From assembly GCA_964396055.1 (NCBI GenBank), contig CAYNDV010000101.1:1-16709 (forward strand): DNA of 16,709 nt. Reading direction: 5' to 3'. Numbering within the stretch: the first letter of the stretch is position 1; every line of letters begins with the position of its first letter. The notes beneath the pieces are model-generated. The model was not told where the DNA came from, did not search any database, and worked only from the letters and a program-made list of their open reading frames with translations. This DNA is from CAYJPV01 sp964396055 (GTDB taxonomy: Bacteria > Acidobacteriota > Vicinamibacteria > Vicinamibacterales > JAKQTR01). The translations under genes were made by a program, and so were the position numbers. This document shows, one piece after another, positions 1-8,300 of the stretch.

Positions 1-699
1 GCGCGCCGGCTCGAGCGCCTGGCCGACTACCTGGTCCGGAAGAGCGTCTGGATTGTCGGCGGCGACGGCTGGGCGTACGACATCGGCTACGGCGGCCTGG
101 ACCACGTCCTGGCCATGGGCCGCGACGTCAACATCCTCGTGCTCGACACCGAGGTGTACTCGAACACCGGCGGGCAGCAGTCCAAGGCCACCCCGCTGGG
201 CGCCTCGGCCAAGTTCGCCATGGCGGGCAAGCCCACGGGCAAGAAGGACCTGGGCATGATGGCCATGGCCTACGGCAACACCTACGTGGCACGGGTCGCG
301 TTCGGATCGAAGGACACGCAGACCGTCAAGGCCTTCCTCGAGGCCGAGGCGTACCCGGGACCGTCGATCATCATCGCCTACAGCCACTGCATCGCCCACG
401 GCTACGACCTGGCGTTCGGCCTCGAGCAGCAGAAGCTGGCGGTCGACACGGGGTACTGGCCGCTCTACCGCTTCGACCCGCGCCGCGCGGCCTCGGGCGA
501 GAGCCCGCTGCAGCTCGACTCGGCCCCGCCGAAGGTCGACCTGATGAAGTACGTCAACAACGAGTCGCGGTACCGCGTCGTCGACCAGATGAATCACGAC
601 CGCTTCACGGCCCTCATGGAGCACGCCAAACACGAGGTCGCCACGCGGTTCAGCATCTACGAGCAGTTGTCGAAGCTCGCCATGCCCGTGCGGAAATAA
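1..699 (+). CDS. nifJ: Pyruvate:ferredoxin (flavodoxin) oxidoreductase, C-terminal part (5' end outside window)
   Basis: The frame is open from base 1 and ends at TAA 697-699, giving the last 232 residues of a protein that is normally about 1,200 residues long. The family oxidises pyruvate with CoA to acetyl-CoA and CO2 and reduces ferredoxin or flavodoxin in the cytoplasm. The visible part is the thiamine-diphosphate-binding domain: GGDGWAYDIGYGGLDHVLA near the start, then DTEVYSNTGGQQSKATP, which carries the Mg/ThDP-binding Asp and Asn region. The Cys of IAYSHCIAHG (codon 388-390) lies where single-chain PFORs have the last ligand of the proximal [4Fe-4S] cluster (Cys1071 in Desulfovibrio africanus). 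SGYWPLYRFDPR in family members matches TGYWPLYRFDPR here. Nothing looks degraded. The ATG at 115 is internal, because homologous sequence continues upstream of it. The next gene is a DHOD-like flavoprotein 57 bases downstream, a pairing seen in several phyla. Confidence 0.96.
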   Translation, partial: ARRLERLADYLVRKSVWIVGGDGWAYDIGYGGLDHVLAMGRDVNILVLDTEVYSNTGGQQSKATPLGASAKFAMAGKPTGKKDLGMMAMAYGNTYVARVAFGSKDTQTVKAFLEAEAYPGPSIIIAYSHCIAHGYDLAFGLEQQKLAVDTGYWPLYRFDPRRAASGESPLQLDSAPPKVDLMKYVNNESRYRVVDQMNHDRFTALMEHAKHEVATRFSIYEQLSKLAMPVRK

Positions 700-718
700 C
701 GCAGCGAGAGGACCTTTT

Positions 719-742
719 CGCCCGGCCCCCAGGGGCCGGGCG
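719..742 (+). repeat. Perfect 11-bp GC inverted repeat in the nifJ / DHOD-like gap
   Basis: CGCCCGGCCCC at 719-729 is exactly complementary to GGGGCCGGGCG at 732-742, with only CA between. In RNA the likely form is a 10-bp stem with a 4-base loop. No T-run follows it, so it does not look like an ordinary intrinsic terminator; a short T-run (715-718) precedes it. The Shine-Dalgarno GGAG (745-748) of the next gene begins three bases after the stem. A processing or stability element between two co-transcribed genes is the simplest reading. Confidence 0.7.
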
Positions 743-756
743 CCGGAGATCGCATC

Positions 757-1752
757 ATGGACCTGTCAACCACCTACCTCGGCCTCAACCTGCCGCATCC
801 CGTCATGCCGGGCGCCTCGCCGCTCGTGGATCACCTCGACCTGGTGAAGCGCCTCGAGGATGCGGGCGCCGCCGCCATCACCATGCACTCGCTCTACGAG
901 GAGCAGATCACCCGCGAGCAGCACGGTATGGTCTACCACATGGAGCTGCTGGACCACGGCCACGCCGAGGCGCTCTCCTACTTCCCGCGGGCGGACGAAT
1001 ACCGCCTCGGGCCGCACCAGTACCTCGAGCAGATCCGGCTCATCAAGCAGACCGTCAAGCTGCCCGTGATCGCCTCGCTGAACGGCACCACCGCCGAGGG
1101 CTGGCTCGATTACGCCAGGCAGATCCAGCAGGCGGGCGCGGACGCGCTCGAGCTGAACGTCTACCACGTCGCCGCCGATCCGGCCGAGACCGGCGCCGCC
1201 GTCGAGCGCCGCGTCCTCGACATCGCGCGCGCCGTCAAGTCGAGCGTGACCATCCCGGTGGGTGTCAAGCTCTCGCCGTTCTACTCGTCGGTGGCCCACA
1301 TGGCCGCCGAACTCGACGCCATCGGCGTTGACGGCCTCGTGCTCTTCAACCGGTTCTACCAGCCCGACATCAACCTCGATGACCTGACGGTGGAAGCTTC
1401 GCTGACGTTGTCGAGTTCGTCAGACCTGCTGCTCCGCCTGCGCTGGCTTGCCATCCTGCACGGCCGCGTCAAGGCGTCGCTGGGCGTCACCGGCGGCGTG
1501 CACACGCCACAGGACGTGCTCAAGGCCGTCATGGCCGGCGCCCAGGGCGTGCAGACGGTGTCGGCGCTGCTCAAGCACGGGCCCGGGCACATCCGGACCC
1601 TGGTCGACGGTGTCCGCGTGTGGCTCGAGGAGCACGAATACGAGTCACTGGCCCAGGCCCAGGGCAGCCTGAGCCTCGAGCGCAGCCCCAGCCCGGCTGC
1701 CTTCGAACGCGCGCAGTACATGCGCCTGCTGCAGACCTTCCAGATGTCGTAG
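757..1752 (+). CDS. Dihydroorotate dehydrogenase-like FMN protein
   Basis: This is a 331-residue cytoplasmic TIM-barrel protein of the dihydroorotate dehydrogenase-like group often found beside nifJ/por. The ATG at 757 follows GGAG (745-748) with 8 bases between. Barrel and FMN-site elements are in order: NLPHPVMPGASP (11-22), VIASLNG (104-110), ALELNVYH (130-137), VGVKLSP (168-174, Lys171 in the FMN contact position), LVLFNRFYQPDI (194-205) and LGVTGGVHT (242-250, phosphate-binding loop). In true class 1 PyrD the fourth element reads ELNxSCPN, with the catalytic Cys (class 1A) or Ser. Here it is ELNVYH, so His137 sits at the Cys position, and the true substrate is unknown. The name 'dihydroorotate dehydrogenase' should not be taken as activity. 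Its place next to nifJ suggests a redox role linked to ferredoxin, which is inference. Confidence 0.9.
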   Translation: MDLSTTYLGLNLPHPVMPGASPLVDHLDLVKRLEDAGAAAITMHSLYEEQITREQHGMVYHMELLDHGHAEALSYFPRADEYRLGPHQYLEQIRLIKQTVKLPVIASLNGTTAEGWLDYARQIQQAGADALELNVYHVAADPAETGAAVERRVLDIARAVKSSVTIPVGVKLSPFYSSVAHMAAELDAIGVDGLVLFNRFYQPDINLDDLTVEASLTLSSSSDLLLRLRWLAILHGRVKASLGVTGGVHTPQDVLKAVMAGAQGVQTVSALLKHGPGHIRTLVDGVRVWLEEHEYESLAQAQGSLSLERSPSPAAFERAQYMRLLQTFQMS

Positions 1753-1758
1753 GCGACC

Positions 1759-1777
1759 GGCGGCCCCGGTGGCCGCC
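1759..1777 (+). repeat. 7-bp inverted repeat after the DHOD-like gene (possible terminator without T-run)
   Basis: GGCGGCC (1759-1765) pairs with GGCCGCC (1771-1777) around a CCGGT loop, starting six bases after the stop codon of the DHOD-like gene. The following bases are ACGTCTCCCT, so there is no clear T-run. It could end the upstream transcript weakly or mark its 3' end. High G+C content makes chance hairpins common. Confidence 0.35.
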
Positions 1778-1858
1778 ACGTCTCCCTGCTCGTGCTCGAC
1801 CACGGGGCCGGGCTGGCCGTGATGGACATCCATCGGGCCGGGCCGGCCCCGCGGCTCG

Positions 1859-1867
1859 TGTTACACT
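1859..1867 (+). promoter_or_regulatory. Candidate extended -10 promoter of the copper-type export cluster
   Basis: TGTTACACT fits an extended -10 (TG-n-TANNNT) 14 bases before the ATG at 1882. No -35 like TTGACA is seen at the usual distance; that position instead holds the perfect palindrome GGGCCGGCCC (1840-1849). A start of transcription near 1874 would leave a leader of only about 8 bases, so the signal may be a chance match. It is the most A/T-rich spot in the 129-base gap between 1753 and 1881. Confidence 0.3.
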
Positions 1868-1881
1868 GCTGTCTACCCGGT

Positions 1882-2250
1882 ATGCGAGTCAGCCCCCTGC
1901 GCGCCCGTGCCGTCGCCCTGCTGCTCCTGGCTGCAGTGGCTTGGCCCGTCGCCGCTGGCGCCGTCGAAGCGTCGCCCGCCCGGCGGTGCGCCATGCTGGG
2001 GCACCACTGCGACGATCGCATGGCGGCGCCCTGCTGCTGCTGCCGCGACGGCGGGAACGAACCCGCTAACCCGGCAGCGCCGCAGCCGCTGCCGACGGCG
2101 TCCCGGGACGCCGCCTCCGGGGCGTCGCCAGCGGCCACCGTGGCCGCGCCTGCGCCGTTGCTGGCCACGCCCTGTCAGCTCGCCTCGTTTCACGCCACGC
2201 ACTGGTCTCCCGCCGACTTGCCGGCCCTCAGGCCGGCCCTGCTGATCTAG
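1882..2250 (+). CDS. Small exported Cys/His-rich protein, possible periplasmic metal-binding protein
   Basis: This 122-residue protein belongs to no family I recognise. The ATG at 1882 is preferred to the in-frame GTG at 1792 because it puts a good signal peptide at the N-terminus: RVSPLRAR, then the hydrophobic AVALLLLAAVAWPVAA, with cleavage probable near residues 25-30. The mature part has a compact thiol/imidazole cluster: Cys36, His41, His42, Cys43, Met47 and four consecutive cysteines at 51-54. A Pro/Ala-rich linker follows (about 60-97), then a C-terminal Cys98, His104 and His107. It lies 120 bases upstream of a CusC-like channel, in the same direction as the whole export cluster. Binding of Cu(I)/Ag(I), or sensing of it, is inferred from residue content and position only. 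No strong Shine-Dalgarno is seen. The open frame and cluster position make it a likely gene, but the coding call is less secure than its neighbours. Confidence 0.66.
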   Translation: MRVSPLRARAVALLLLAAVAWPVAAGAVEASPARRCAMLGHHCDDRMAAPCCCCRDGGNEPANPAAPQPLPTASRDAASGASPAATVAAPAPLLATPCQLASFHATHWSPADLPALRPALLI

Positions 2251-2370
2251 CCCGTCTTCTTTCGCCTTTTGTTCCCGTGCGGGTGGGCACGCCGGCAGCG
2301 TCCCTCCGCTGTGCCTCCATCTCCGCCCAATGTGAATCCGGTCCCTCGTGCCTTGCGCGGGAGCTCGAAT

Positions 2371-3708
2371 ATGCCTGCACGCGCCGTCACTCTTGCCGTC
2401 ATCCTCTGGGCCACCGCCCTGACCGCCACCCTCGGGGCCTCTCGATCCGCCGCCCGCGGGGACGACGTCGCCCCGCTCGGGGAGCGCGACGCGATTGCCG
2501 CGGCCCTCGCCGCCCACCCGGACCTCGCGGCCCTCGACCGGCAGGTGGACGCCGACCGCCTCCGCCCGTCCGCGGAGAGGGCGCTGATGCCCCCCCGGGG
2601 GGAATTCCAGGTGTGGCAATGGCCGATCAACAGCTTCAATCCCTCCAACGTCAACTCCTTCATGTTCATGGTCGAACAGGAGTTCCCGTGGAAGGGCAAG
2701 CGTGACGCCCGCGCGGCCGCCGCGGCCAGCGCAACCGCCACCACGGTGGCGTTGCGCCAGACCCGCGCCCTCCAGATCCGGGAAGCCGTCCGGGCCGCCT
2801 ACGCCGATCTTGCTCTGGCGCGGGCCACCCGCGCGGTGCTGGCCGCCCAGGCCGATGTGCTGCGGCGCATGGCCGATGTCGCAGAGGCCAAGTACGCGGC
2901 GGGCCGCGCGTCGCAGCAGGATGTCCTCAAGGCCGTCCTGGAGCTCTCACGGCTCGAAGAGGACGCGCTGATGGCCGACGAATCCGAACGCATGGCTCAG
3001 GCCCGCCTCAACGGGCTGATGAACCGCCGGCCCGACGCGGCCATCGGGCCCGTCGACGCGCTGAAAGACCTCCCGCCAACGCCGGACTCACCCGAACTCC
3101 AGGACCGCGCCCTCGCCTCCCACGCCGAGTTGTCGGGCATGGACGCCGAGTTGGTGATGTTCCAGCGGGATGCCGCGATGTGGCAGGCCGAACGCAAGCC
3201 CGACCTGATGGTGAAGGGCGGCTACATGGTGATGCCGGGGATGAGCGACGCGCTGACGGCGTCGATCACGATCTCGTGGCCCGACGCCCCCTGGTCGAAG
3301 GGCCGCTATGCATCCCAGTCGGCCCTGGCGGACGCGCGCGCGCGGACGGTCCAGTCGCGCCGGACGGCCGCCGAACTCACGCTGCGCCGGATGGTGCACG
3401 AAGCCGCCATCCAGGTGTCGACGGCTCGGCGGCGGGTCTCGTTGCTGCGGACGACGGTGCTGCCCCAGGCCCGGCAGGCCCTCGATGTGTCGATCGCCTC
3501 GTACCAGACCGACCGGCTCGATTTCCTCGCGCTGCTCGACAACCAGCGGGCGCTGGCGCAGGCCGAACTCGACCTGCAGCGGGCACTGGCCGCCTGCGCC
3601 CGTGCACACGCGGCGCTGGAGGCGGCGGTCGGCGCCCCGCTCGACGAACTACCCCCTTCCCCCGGCAGGCCCGGCGCCCCGTCTGCGTCCGGCTTCGAGC
3701 AGGAGTAG
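2371..3708 (+). CDS. TolC/CusC-like outer-membrane efflux channel
   Basis: This is a 445-residue outer-membrane factor of a tripartite heavy-metal exporter. The ATG at 2371 is chosen over upstream in-frame codons (frame open from 2269) because it begins a signal peptide (MPARAVTLAVILWATALTATLGA) and is preceded by GGGAG. Two outer-membrane-efflux repeats are visible: ERDAIAAALAAHPDLAALDRQVDA starts the first, and SPELQDRALASHAELSGMDAEL starts the second. The motif VEQEFPWKGKRDARAAAA (about 100-117) is typical of the channel proteins that partner CusA/CzcA pumps. Long Ala/Arg/Leu helices form the periplasmic barrel. There is no lipobox Cys, so it is probably not acylated as E. coli CusC is. 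A Met-rich stretch (MVKGGYMVMPGM) lies at the second strand region. The adaptor gene starts 4 bases after its stop. Confidence 0.92.
   Translation: MPARAVTLAVILWATALTATLGASRSAARGDDVAPLGERDAIAAALAAHPDLAALDRQVDADRLRPSAERALMPPRGEFQVWQWPINSFNPSNVNSFMFMVEQEFPWKGKRDARAAAAASATATTVALRQTRALQIREAVRAAYADLALARATRAVLAAQADVLRRMADVAEAKYAAGRASQQDVLKAVLELSRLEEDALMADESERMAQARLNGLMNRRPDAAIGPVDALKDLPPTPDSPELQDRALASHAELSGMDAELVMFQRDAAMWQAERKPDLMVKGGYMVMPGMSDALTASITISWPDAPWSKGRYASQSALADARARTVQSRRTAAELTLRRMVHEAAIQVSTARRRVSLLRTTVLPQARQALDVSIASYQTDRLDFLALLDNQRALAQAELDLQRALAACARAHAALEAAVGAPLDELPPSPGRPGAPSASGFEQE
3701..3705 (+). promoter_or_regulatory. Shine-Dalgarno AGGAG that fixes the adaptor start at 3713
   Basis: AGGAG, 7 bases before ATG 3713, overlaps the last codons of the channel gene (stop at 3706-3708). 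The adaptor's reading frame is open back to 3308, but that part overlaps the channel gene and has no adaptor-like sequence. This site and the hydrophobic N-terminus therefore decide the start. Confidence 0.7.
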
Positions 3709-3712
3709 TCCC

Positions 3713-5338
3713 ATGATTCCCACGCGTCGCGCCCGCACCATCTTCGTCCTGGCCGTCGTGCTCGTGCTGGCTGTCTCGTCCACCGCCTGGCTGACCCGGA
3801 GCGCCTGGTGGCCCTCGGTGGCCGACCGGCTCGGCTGGCGGCCGCCGCAGGAGGTGTGGGTCTGCCCCATGCACCCGGAGGTGACCGACACCGTCCAGAG
3901 CCGCTGCCCCACGTGCGGCATGAAGCTGGAACGCCCGGCAGCGCCCGCGGCAGCGACGCCGGCGCCGGTCGAGGCGCCGGCGCTGGACGCCCGGGCGCCG
4001 GTCTCACTCGACGCCCGCCGCCAGCAGTTGATCGGCGTCCGCACGGCCACGGTCACGCGCGAAACCGTCGCGGGGCGGCTTCGAGCCGTGGGTTCCGTGC
4101 GCTACGACGAGACACGCCAGTTCGACGTCAACGTCAAAGTCGAGGGCTGGATTCGCGAGCTGTACGTCGACTACACCGGTCGGGCCGTGGCGGCTGGCGA
4201 CCCGCTGTTCACCCTCTACAGCCCCGATCTGCTCACGACGCAGAACGAGCTGCTGCTGGCGCTGAAGACGCGCGACGCCACGGCGGCCTCCGAGGTGGCC
4301 GACGCCCGCGCCTACGCCGCACGCCTGGTGGACGTCGCGCGCCAGCGCCTGGCGCTCTGGGACGTCAGCCCGGCCGACCTGGCCACGCTGGAGCGCGAGC
4401 GCTCGGCGCTGCCGGAGATCACCTTCAGGGCTCCCGTCGGCGGCATCGTCCTCGACAAGCAGGCCATCAAGGGCAAGCGCGTCATGCCCGGCGAAACCCT
4501 CTACCGCCTGGCCGACCTGTCGTCCGTCTGGGTGGAGGCCGACTTCTACGAAGGCGAGGCGGCAGCCATCGCGGTCGGCAGCCGCGGCGACATCACGCTC
4601 GACGCCTACCCCGGCGAGACCTTCGCGGGTCGTGTCAGCTACGTGTATCCCTACGTCGATGAAGCCACCCGCACCGTGCGCGTCCGCCTGGCGCTCGGCA
4701 ACCCCCGGGGCCGCCTGAAGCCCGGCATGTTCGCCTCGGTCTCGATGGCGCTCCCGTCACGCCCGGCGCTGCTCGTCCCGCGCGACGCCGTGGTCGATTC
4801 CGGCACGAGGCGAATCGTCTTTGTCGCGCAGGGCGACGGGTACTTCGAGCCGCGGGACGTCACCATCGGGCGGCGGCTCGAGGACCGCATCGAGGTCCTG
4901 GAGGGCCTGACGGCGGGCGAAGCCGTCGCGGCGGCCGCGACGTTCTTCATCGACTCCGAGAGCCAGATCAACGCGGCCCTGGGCGGGTTCGCCGCCGCGC
5001 CTCCCCCGGGCGTCCCGTCCGGGTCCTCGATCACCGCGACGCTCCGGACCACTCCGGACCCGCCTCGTGCGGGTGACAACGAGTTCGAGATCACCGTGCT
5101 GGGCCCCGACGGGGCGCCCCTCACCGGTGACGACGCGGCGGTGGTCTTCTTCATGCCCGCGATGCCATCGATGAACATGCCCGCCATGCGTTCGGACGCC
5201 CGACTGCCCCACGTCGGCAACGGCGTCTACCGCGGGCGATCGGATCTGATGATGTCCGGCAAGTGGGACCTGACGGTGACGGTGCACCGCAGCGGCCAGG
5301 CCATCGGCACGGCCCGCCTCCCCCTGCTGGCGAAGTGA
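3713..5338 (+). CDS. cusB: CusB-like RND adaptor with N-terminal heavy-metal-binding domain and C-terminal YtkA/FixH-like domain
   Basis: This 541-residue periplasmic adaptor joins the pump to the channel and probably passes metal to it. Residues 9-27 are a hydrophobic anchor or signal. Residues 49-72 form a heavy-metal-binding domain: Cys51-Pro-Met53-His54-Pro, then Cys65-Pro-Thr-Cys68-Gly-Met70. The membrane-fusion core follows: a barrel/lipoyl half (about 120-170, EGWIRELYVDYTGRAVAAGDPL), a helical hairpin (about 172-232), the returning lipoyl half (ITFRAPVGGIVLDKQAIKGKRVMPGETLYRLAD, cut here for the reader as 236-268), and beta-barrel and membrane-proximal parts to about 425. Residues about 442-535 resemble the YtkA-like/FixH-like fold, with six Met in MPAMPSMNMPAM (481-492) and Met513-Met514. 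The Met clusters suit Cu(I)/Ag(I). Plain CusB proteins (about 400 residues) lack both extra domains. The pump gene starts 15 bases later. Confidence 0.93.
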   Translation: MIPTRRARTIFVLAVVLVLAVSSTAWLTRSAWWPSVADRLGWRPPQEVWVCPMHPEVTDTVQSRCPTCGMKLERPAAPAAATPAPVEAPALDARAPVSLDARRQQLIGVRTATVTRETVAGRLRAVGSVRYDETRQFDVNVKVEGWIRELYVDYTGRAVAAGDPLFTLYSPDLLTTQNELLLALKTRDATAASEVADARAYAARLVDVARQRLALWDVSPADLATLERERSALPEITFRAPVGGIVLDKQAIKGKRVMPGETLYRLADLSSVWVEADFYEGEAAAIAVGSRGDITLDAYPGETFAGRVSYVYPYVDEATRTVRVRLALGNPRGRLKPGMFASVSMALPSRPALLVPRDAVVDSGTRRIVFVAQGDGYFEPRDVTIGRRLEDRIEVLEGLTAGEAVAAAATFFIDSESQINAALGGFAAAPPPGVPSGSSITATLRTTPDPPRAGDNEFEITVLGPDGAPLTGDDAAVVFFMPAMPSMNMPAMRSDARLPHVGNGVYRGRSDLMMSGKWDLTVTVHRSGQAIGTARLPLLAK

Positions 5339-5353
5339 CGCGAGGAGCCCGGG

Positions 5354-8300
5354 ATGATTGAGCGACTCATCGACTGGTGCGCCCGCAACCGGTTCCTGGT
5401 TTTCACGGCCGCCCTGGCCCTCACGGTCTGGGGCGCCTGGGCGATGCTGCGCACGCCGCTGGACGCGGTGCCCGACATCTCCGACGTGCAGGTGATCGTG
5501 TCCACCGAGTGGGCAGGGCGCAGCCCCGACCTCATCGAGGATCAGGTCACCTATCCCATCGTCTCGGCGCTGGTGTCGACGCCGAGAGTGAAGACGGTCC
5601 GGGGCTTCACCGACTTCGGCATCTCCTGGGTGTACGTCATCTTCGAGGACGACACCGACATGTACTGGGCGCGCAGCCGCGTCACCGAATACCTGCAGGG
5701 GATCCGCGGCCAGCTGCCCGAGGGCGTGAACCCCGTCATGGGTCCGGACGCCACGGGCGTCGGCTGGGTCTTCCAGTACGCGCTGGTGGACGACAGCCAG
5801 ACGCACACGCTGGCGGACCTGCGCAGCCTGCAGGACTGGTCCGTCCGGTACTGGCTCGCCTCGGTGCCGGGCGTCGCCGAGGTGGCCACCATCGGCGGGT
5901 TCGTCAAGCAGTACCAGGTGACGCTCGACCCGGCGAAGCTGGCGTCGTACCACCTCTCGCCTCGCGACGTGGTCCGGGCAGTGCAGGGCAGCAACAACGA
6001 GGTCGAAGGGCGGCTGCTGGAGTTCGCCGGCCGCGAATACATGGTGCGCGGGCGCGGCTATCTCGGATCCCTCGCGGACATCGAGAAAGTGGCGGTCGGC
6101 CGCGACGCGCGCGGCACGCCCATCCGCGTCGGCGACGTGGCCGACGTGCGCCTCGGCCCGGACATCCGCCGCGGCATCGCCGACCTCGACGGCCGCGGCG
6201 AGGTGGTGGGCGGCATCGTGGTCATGCGGTTCGGCGAGAACGCGCTGCAGGTGATCGACCGCGTGAAGGCCCGCCTCGAGGAGGTGCGGGGCTCGTTGCC
6301 CCCCGGCGTGCGGCTCGAGACCGTCTACGACCGATCGGGCCTCATTCGTGATTCGATCGCCACCCTCACGGACACGCTCGTGCAGGAAGGCCTCGTGGTC
6401 TCGCTGGTCGCGATCGTCTTCCTCTTCCACTTCCGGTCGGCCCTGATCCCGATTATCGCCCTGCCGATTTCCGTGGTCGCGTCGTTCATCCCGATGTACT
6501 ACCTCGGTGTCAGTTCGAACATCATGTCGCTCGGCGGCATCGCCCTCGCCATCGGCGAGTTGGTGGACGCGTCGATCGTCATGGTCGAGAACGCCTACCG
6601 CCGGCTTTCGGAGCCGGCCGAGGGCGGCGGCCAGGTGCCCTACGACGCGCAGCCAGCCCTCGTGGTCGACGCCGCCCGGCAGGTCGGCCGCGCGATCTTC
6701 TTCTCGCTGGCCATCATCATCATCTCCTTCGTTCCGGTGTTCATGCTGGAGGCCCAGGAAGGGCGCATGTTCCGGCCCCTCGCCTACACCAAGACCTTTG
6801 CGATGGCCGCCGCCTCCCTGCTGTCCATCACGCTGGTGCCGGTGCTGATGACGATCTTCGTCCGCGGCCGGCGGTTCCGGACCGAGGCCCGCAACCCGGT
6901 CTCGCAGTTCTTCACGGCGCTGTACCGGCCGGTGCTGGAGCTGGCGCTGCGGTTCCGGTGGACGGCGCTCCTCGCGAATTTCGCCGTCGTGCCGGCGGTG
7001 ATCCCCCTGCTGCTCTCGATCGGCAGCGAGTTCATGCCCCCCCTCTACGAGGGCTCCCTGCTCTACATGCCCACCTCGCCGCCGGGCCTGTCGGTGACCG
7101 AAGCGGGCCGGATGCTGCAGGTCCAGGACAAGGTGCTGCGCCAGTTCCCGGAGGTCGACCGGGTCTTCGGGTCGGTCGGCCGGGCCACCACCCCGACGGA
7201 CAACTCGCCGATGGGCATGGCCAACACGATCGTCCTGCTGCGCCCGAAGGACGCCTGGCGCCCGGGCGTCACCTTCGAGAGCCTCCAGGCGGAGATGGAC
7301 GCCGCGCTGCAGTTCCCGGGCTTTCCGAACACGTGGACGCAGCCGATCCGCAACCGGCTCGACATGCTCTTCACGGGCATCAAGACGCCCGTGGGCATCA
7401 AGATCCTCGGGCCGCGGCTCGACGTCATCGAGCGGCTGGGCCAGCAGGTGGAACGGGCCGTCACCGCGGTGCCAGGCACCCGCAGCGCGTACGCGGAACG
7501 CGTCACGCAGGGGTATTTCGCCGACATCGACATTGACCGCGACGCCATCGCCCGCCACGGCCTGCTGGTCGAGGACGTGCAGGACGTGATTCAGACCGCG
7601 ATCGGCGGCGAGAACATCACGCGCACCATCGAGGGCCGCGAGCGGTATCCGGTCAGCGTCCGCTATGCCCGCGCCTTCCGTGACGATCTGCCGGCGCTCG
7701 AACGGGTGCTCGTGCGGTCGATGTCGGGCGCCTCGGTCCCCCTGGGGCAACTGGCCCGCATCACGCTCCGCACAGGCCCGGCCATGATCCGGGACGAGAA
7801 CGGCCAACTGGCCGGATACGTGTACGTGGACACGGCCGAGAAGGATCTCGGCGGCTACGTCGACCGCCTCCGGGCTGCCGTGGCGGCCGCGGTCCCCATG
7901 CCCCAGGGGTACACCCTGAACTGGACGGGCCAGTACGAGTTCCAGGTCCGCGCCCGCGAGCGCCTGAAGATCATCATCCCGGCGGTGATCTTCGCCATCT
8001 TCATGCTCTTGTACCTGACGTTCCGCTCGGCCTCCGAAGCCGTCATCGTGATGCTGTCGGTCGTCTACGCGATGACCGGCGGCATCGTGGCCCAGTGGTG
8101 GCTCGACTACAACTTCTCGGTGGCCGTGTGGATCGGGTACATCGCCCTGTACGGCGTGGCCGTCCAGACCGGCGTGGTGATGGTGGTGTACCTGCACGAA
8201 GCGCTCGACGCGCGCATCCGGCAGGGCACGCCCCTGACCGAGCGGGACATCTGGGAGGCGACCATGGCAGGGTCGGTCCTCAGGCTGCGGCCCAAGCTGA

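Noticed and set aside
2220..2240. A 9-base direct repeat GCCGGCCCT near the end of the Cys/His-rich gene.
   Set aside because: It encodes the repeated PAL of LPALRPALLI; too short and G+C-rich to call a site.
1873..2619. A 248-codon minus-strand frame opposite the Cys/His-rich protein.
   Set aside because: Gly/Arg/Ala-rich composition and no signature; the + strand frame has a convincing signal peptide. It does lower confidence in that region slightly.
3308..5338. An extended adaptor starting at 3308.
   Set aside because: The first 135 codons overlap the channel gene and give Arg/Pro-rich nonsense; ATG 3713 has a Shine-Dalgarno and a hydrophobic N-terminus.
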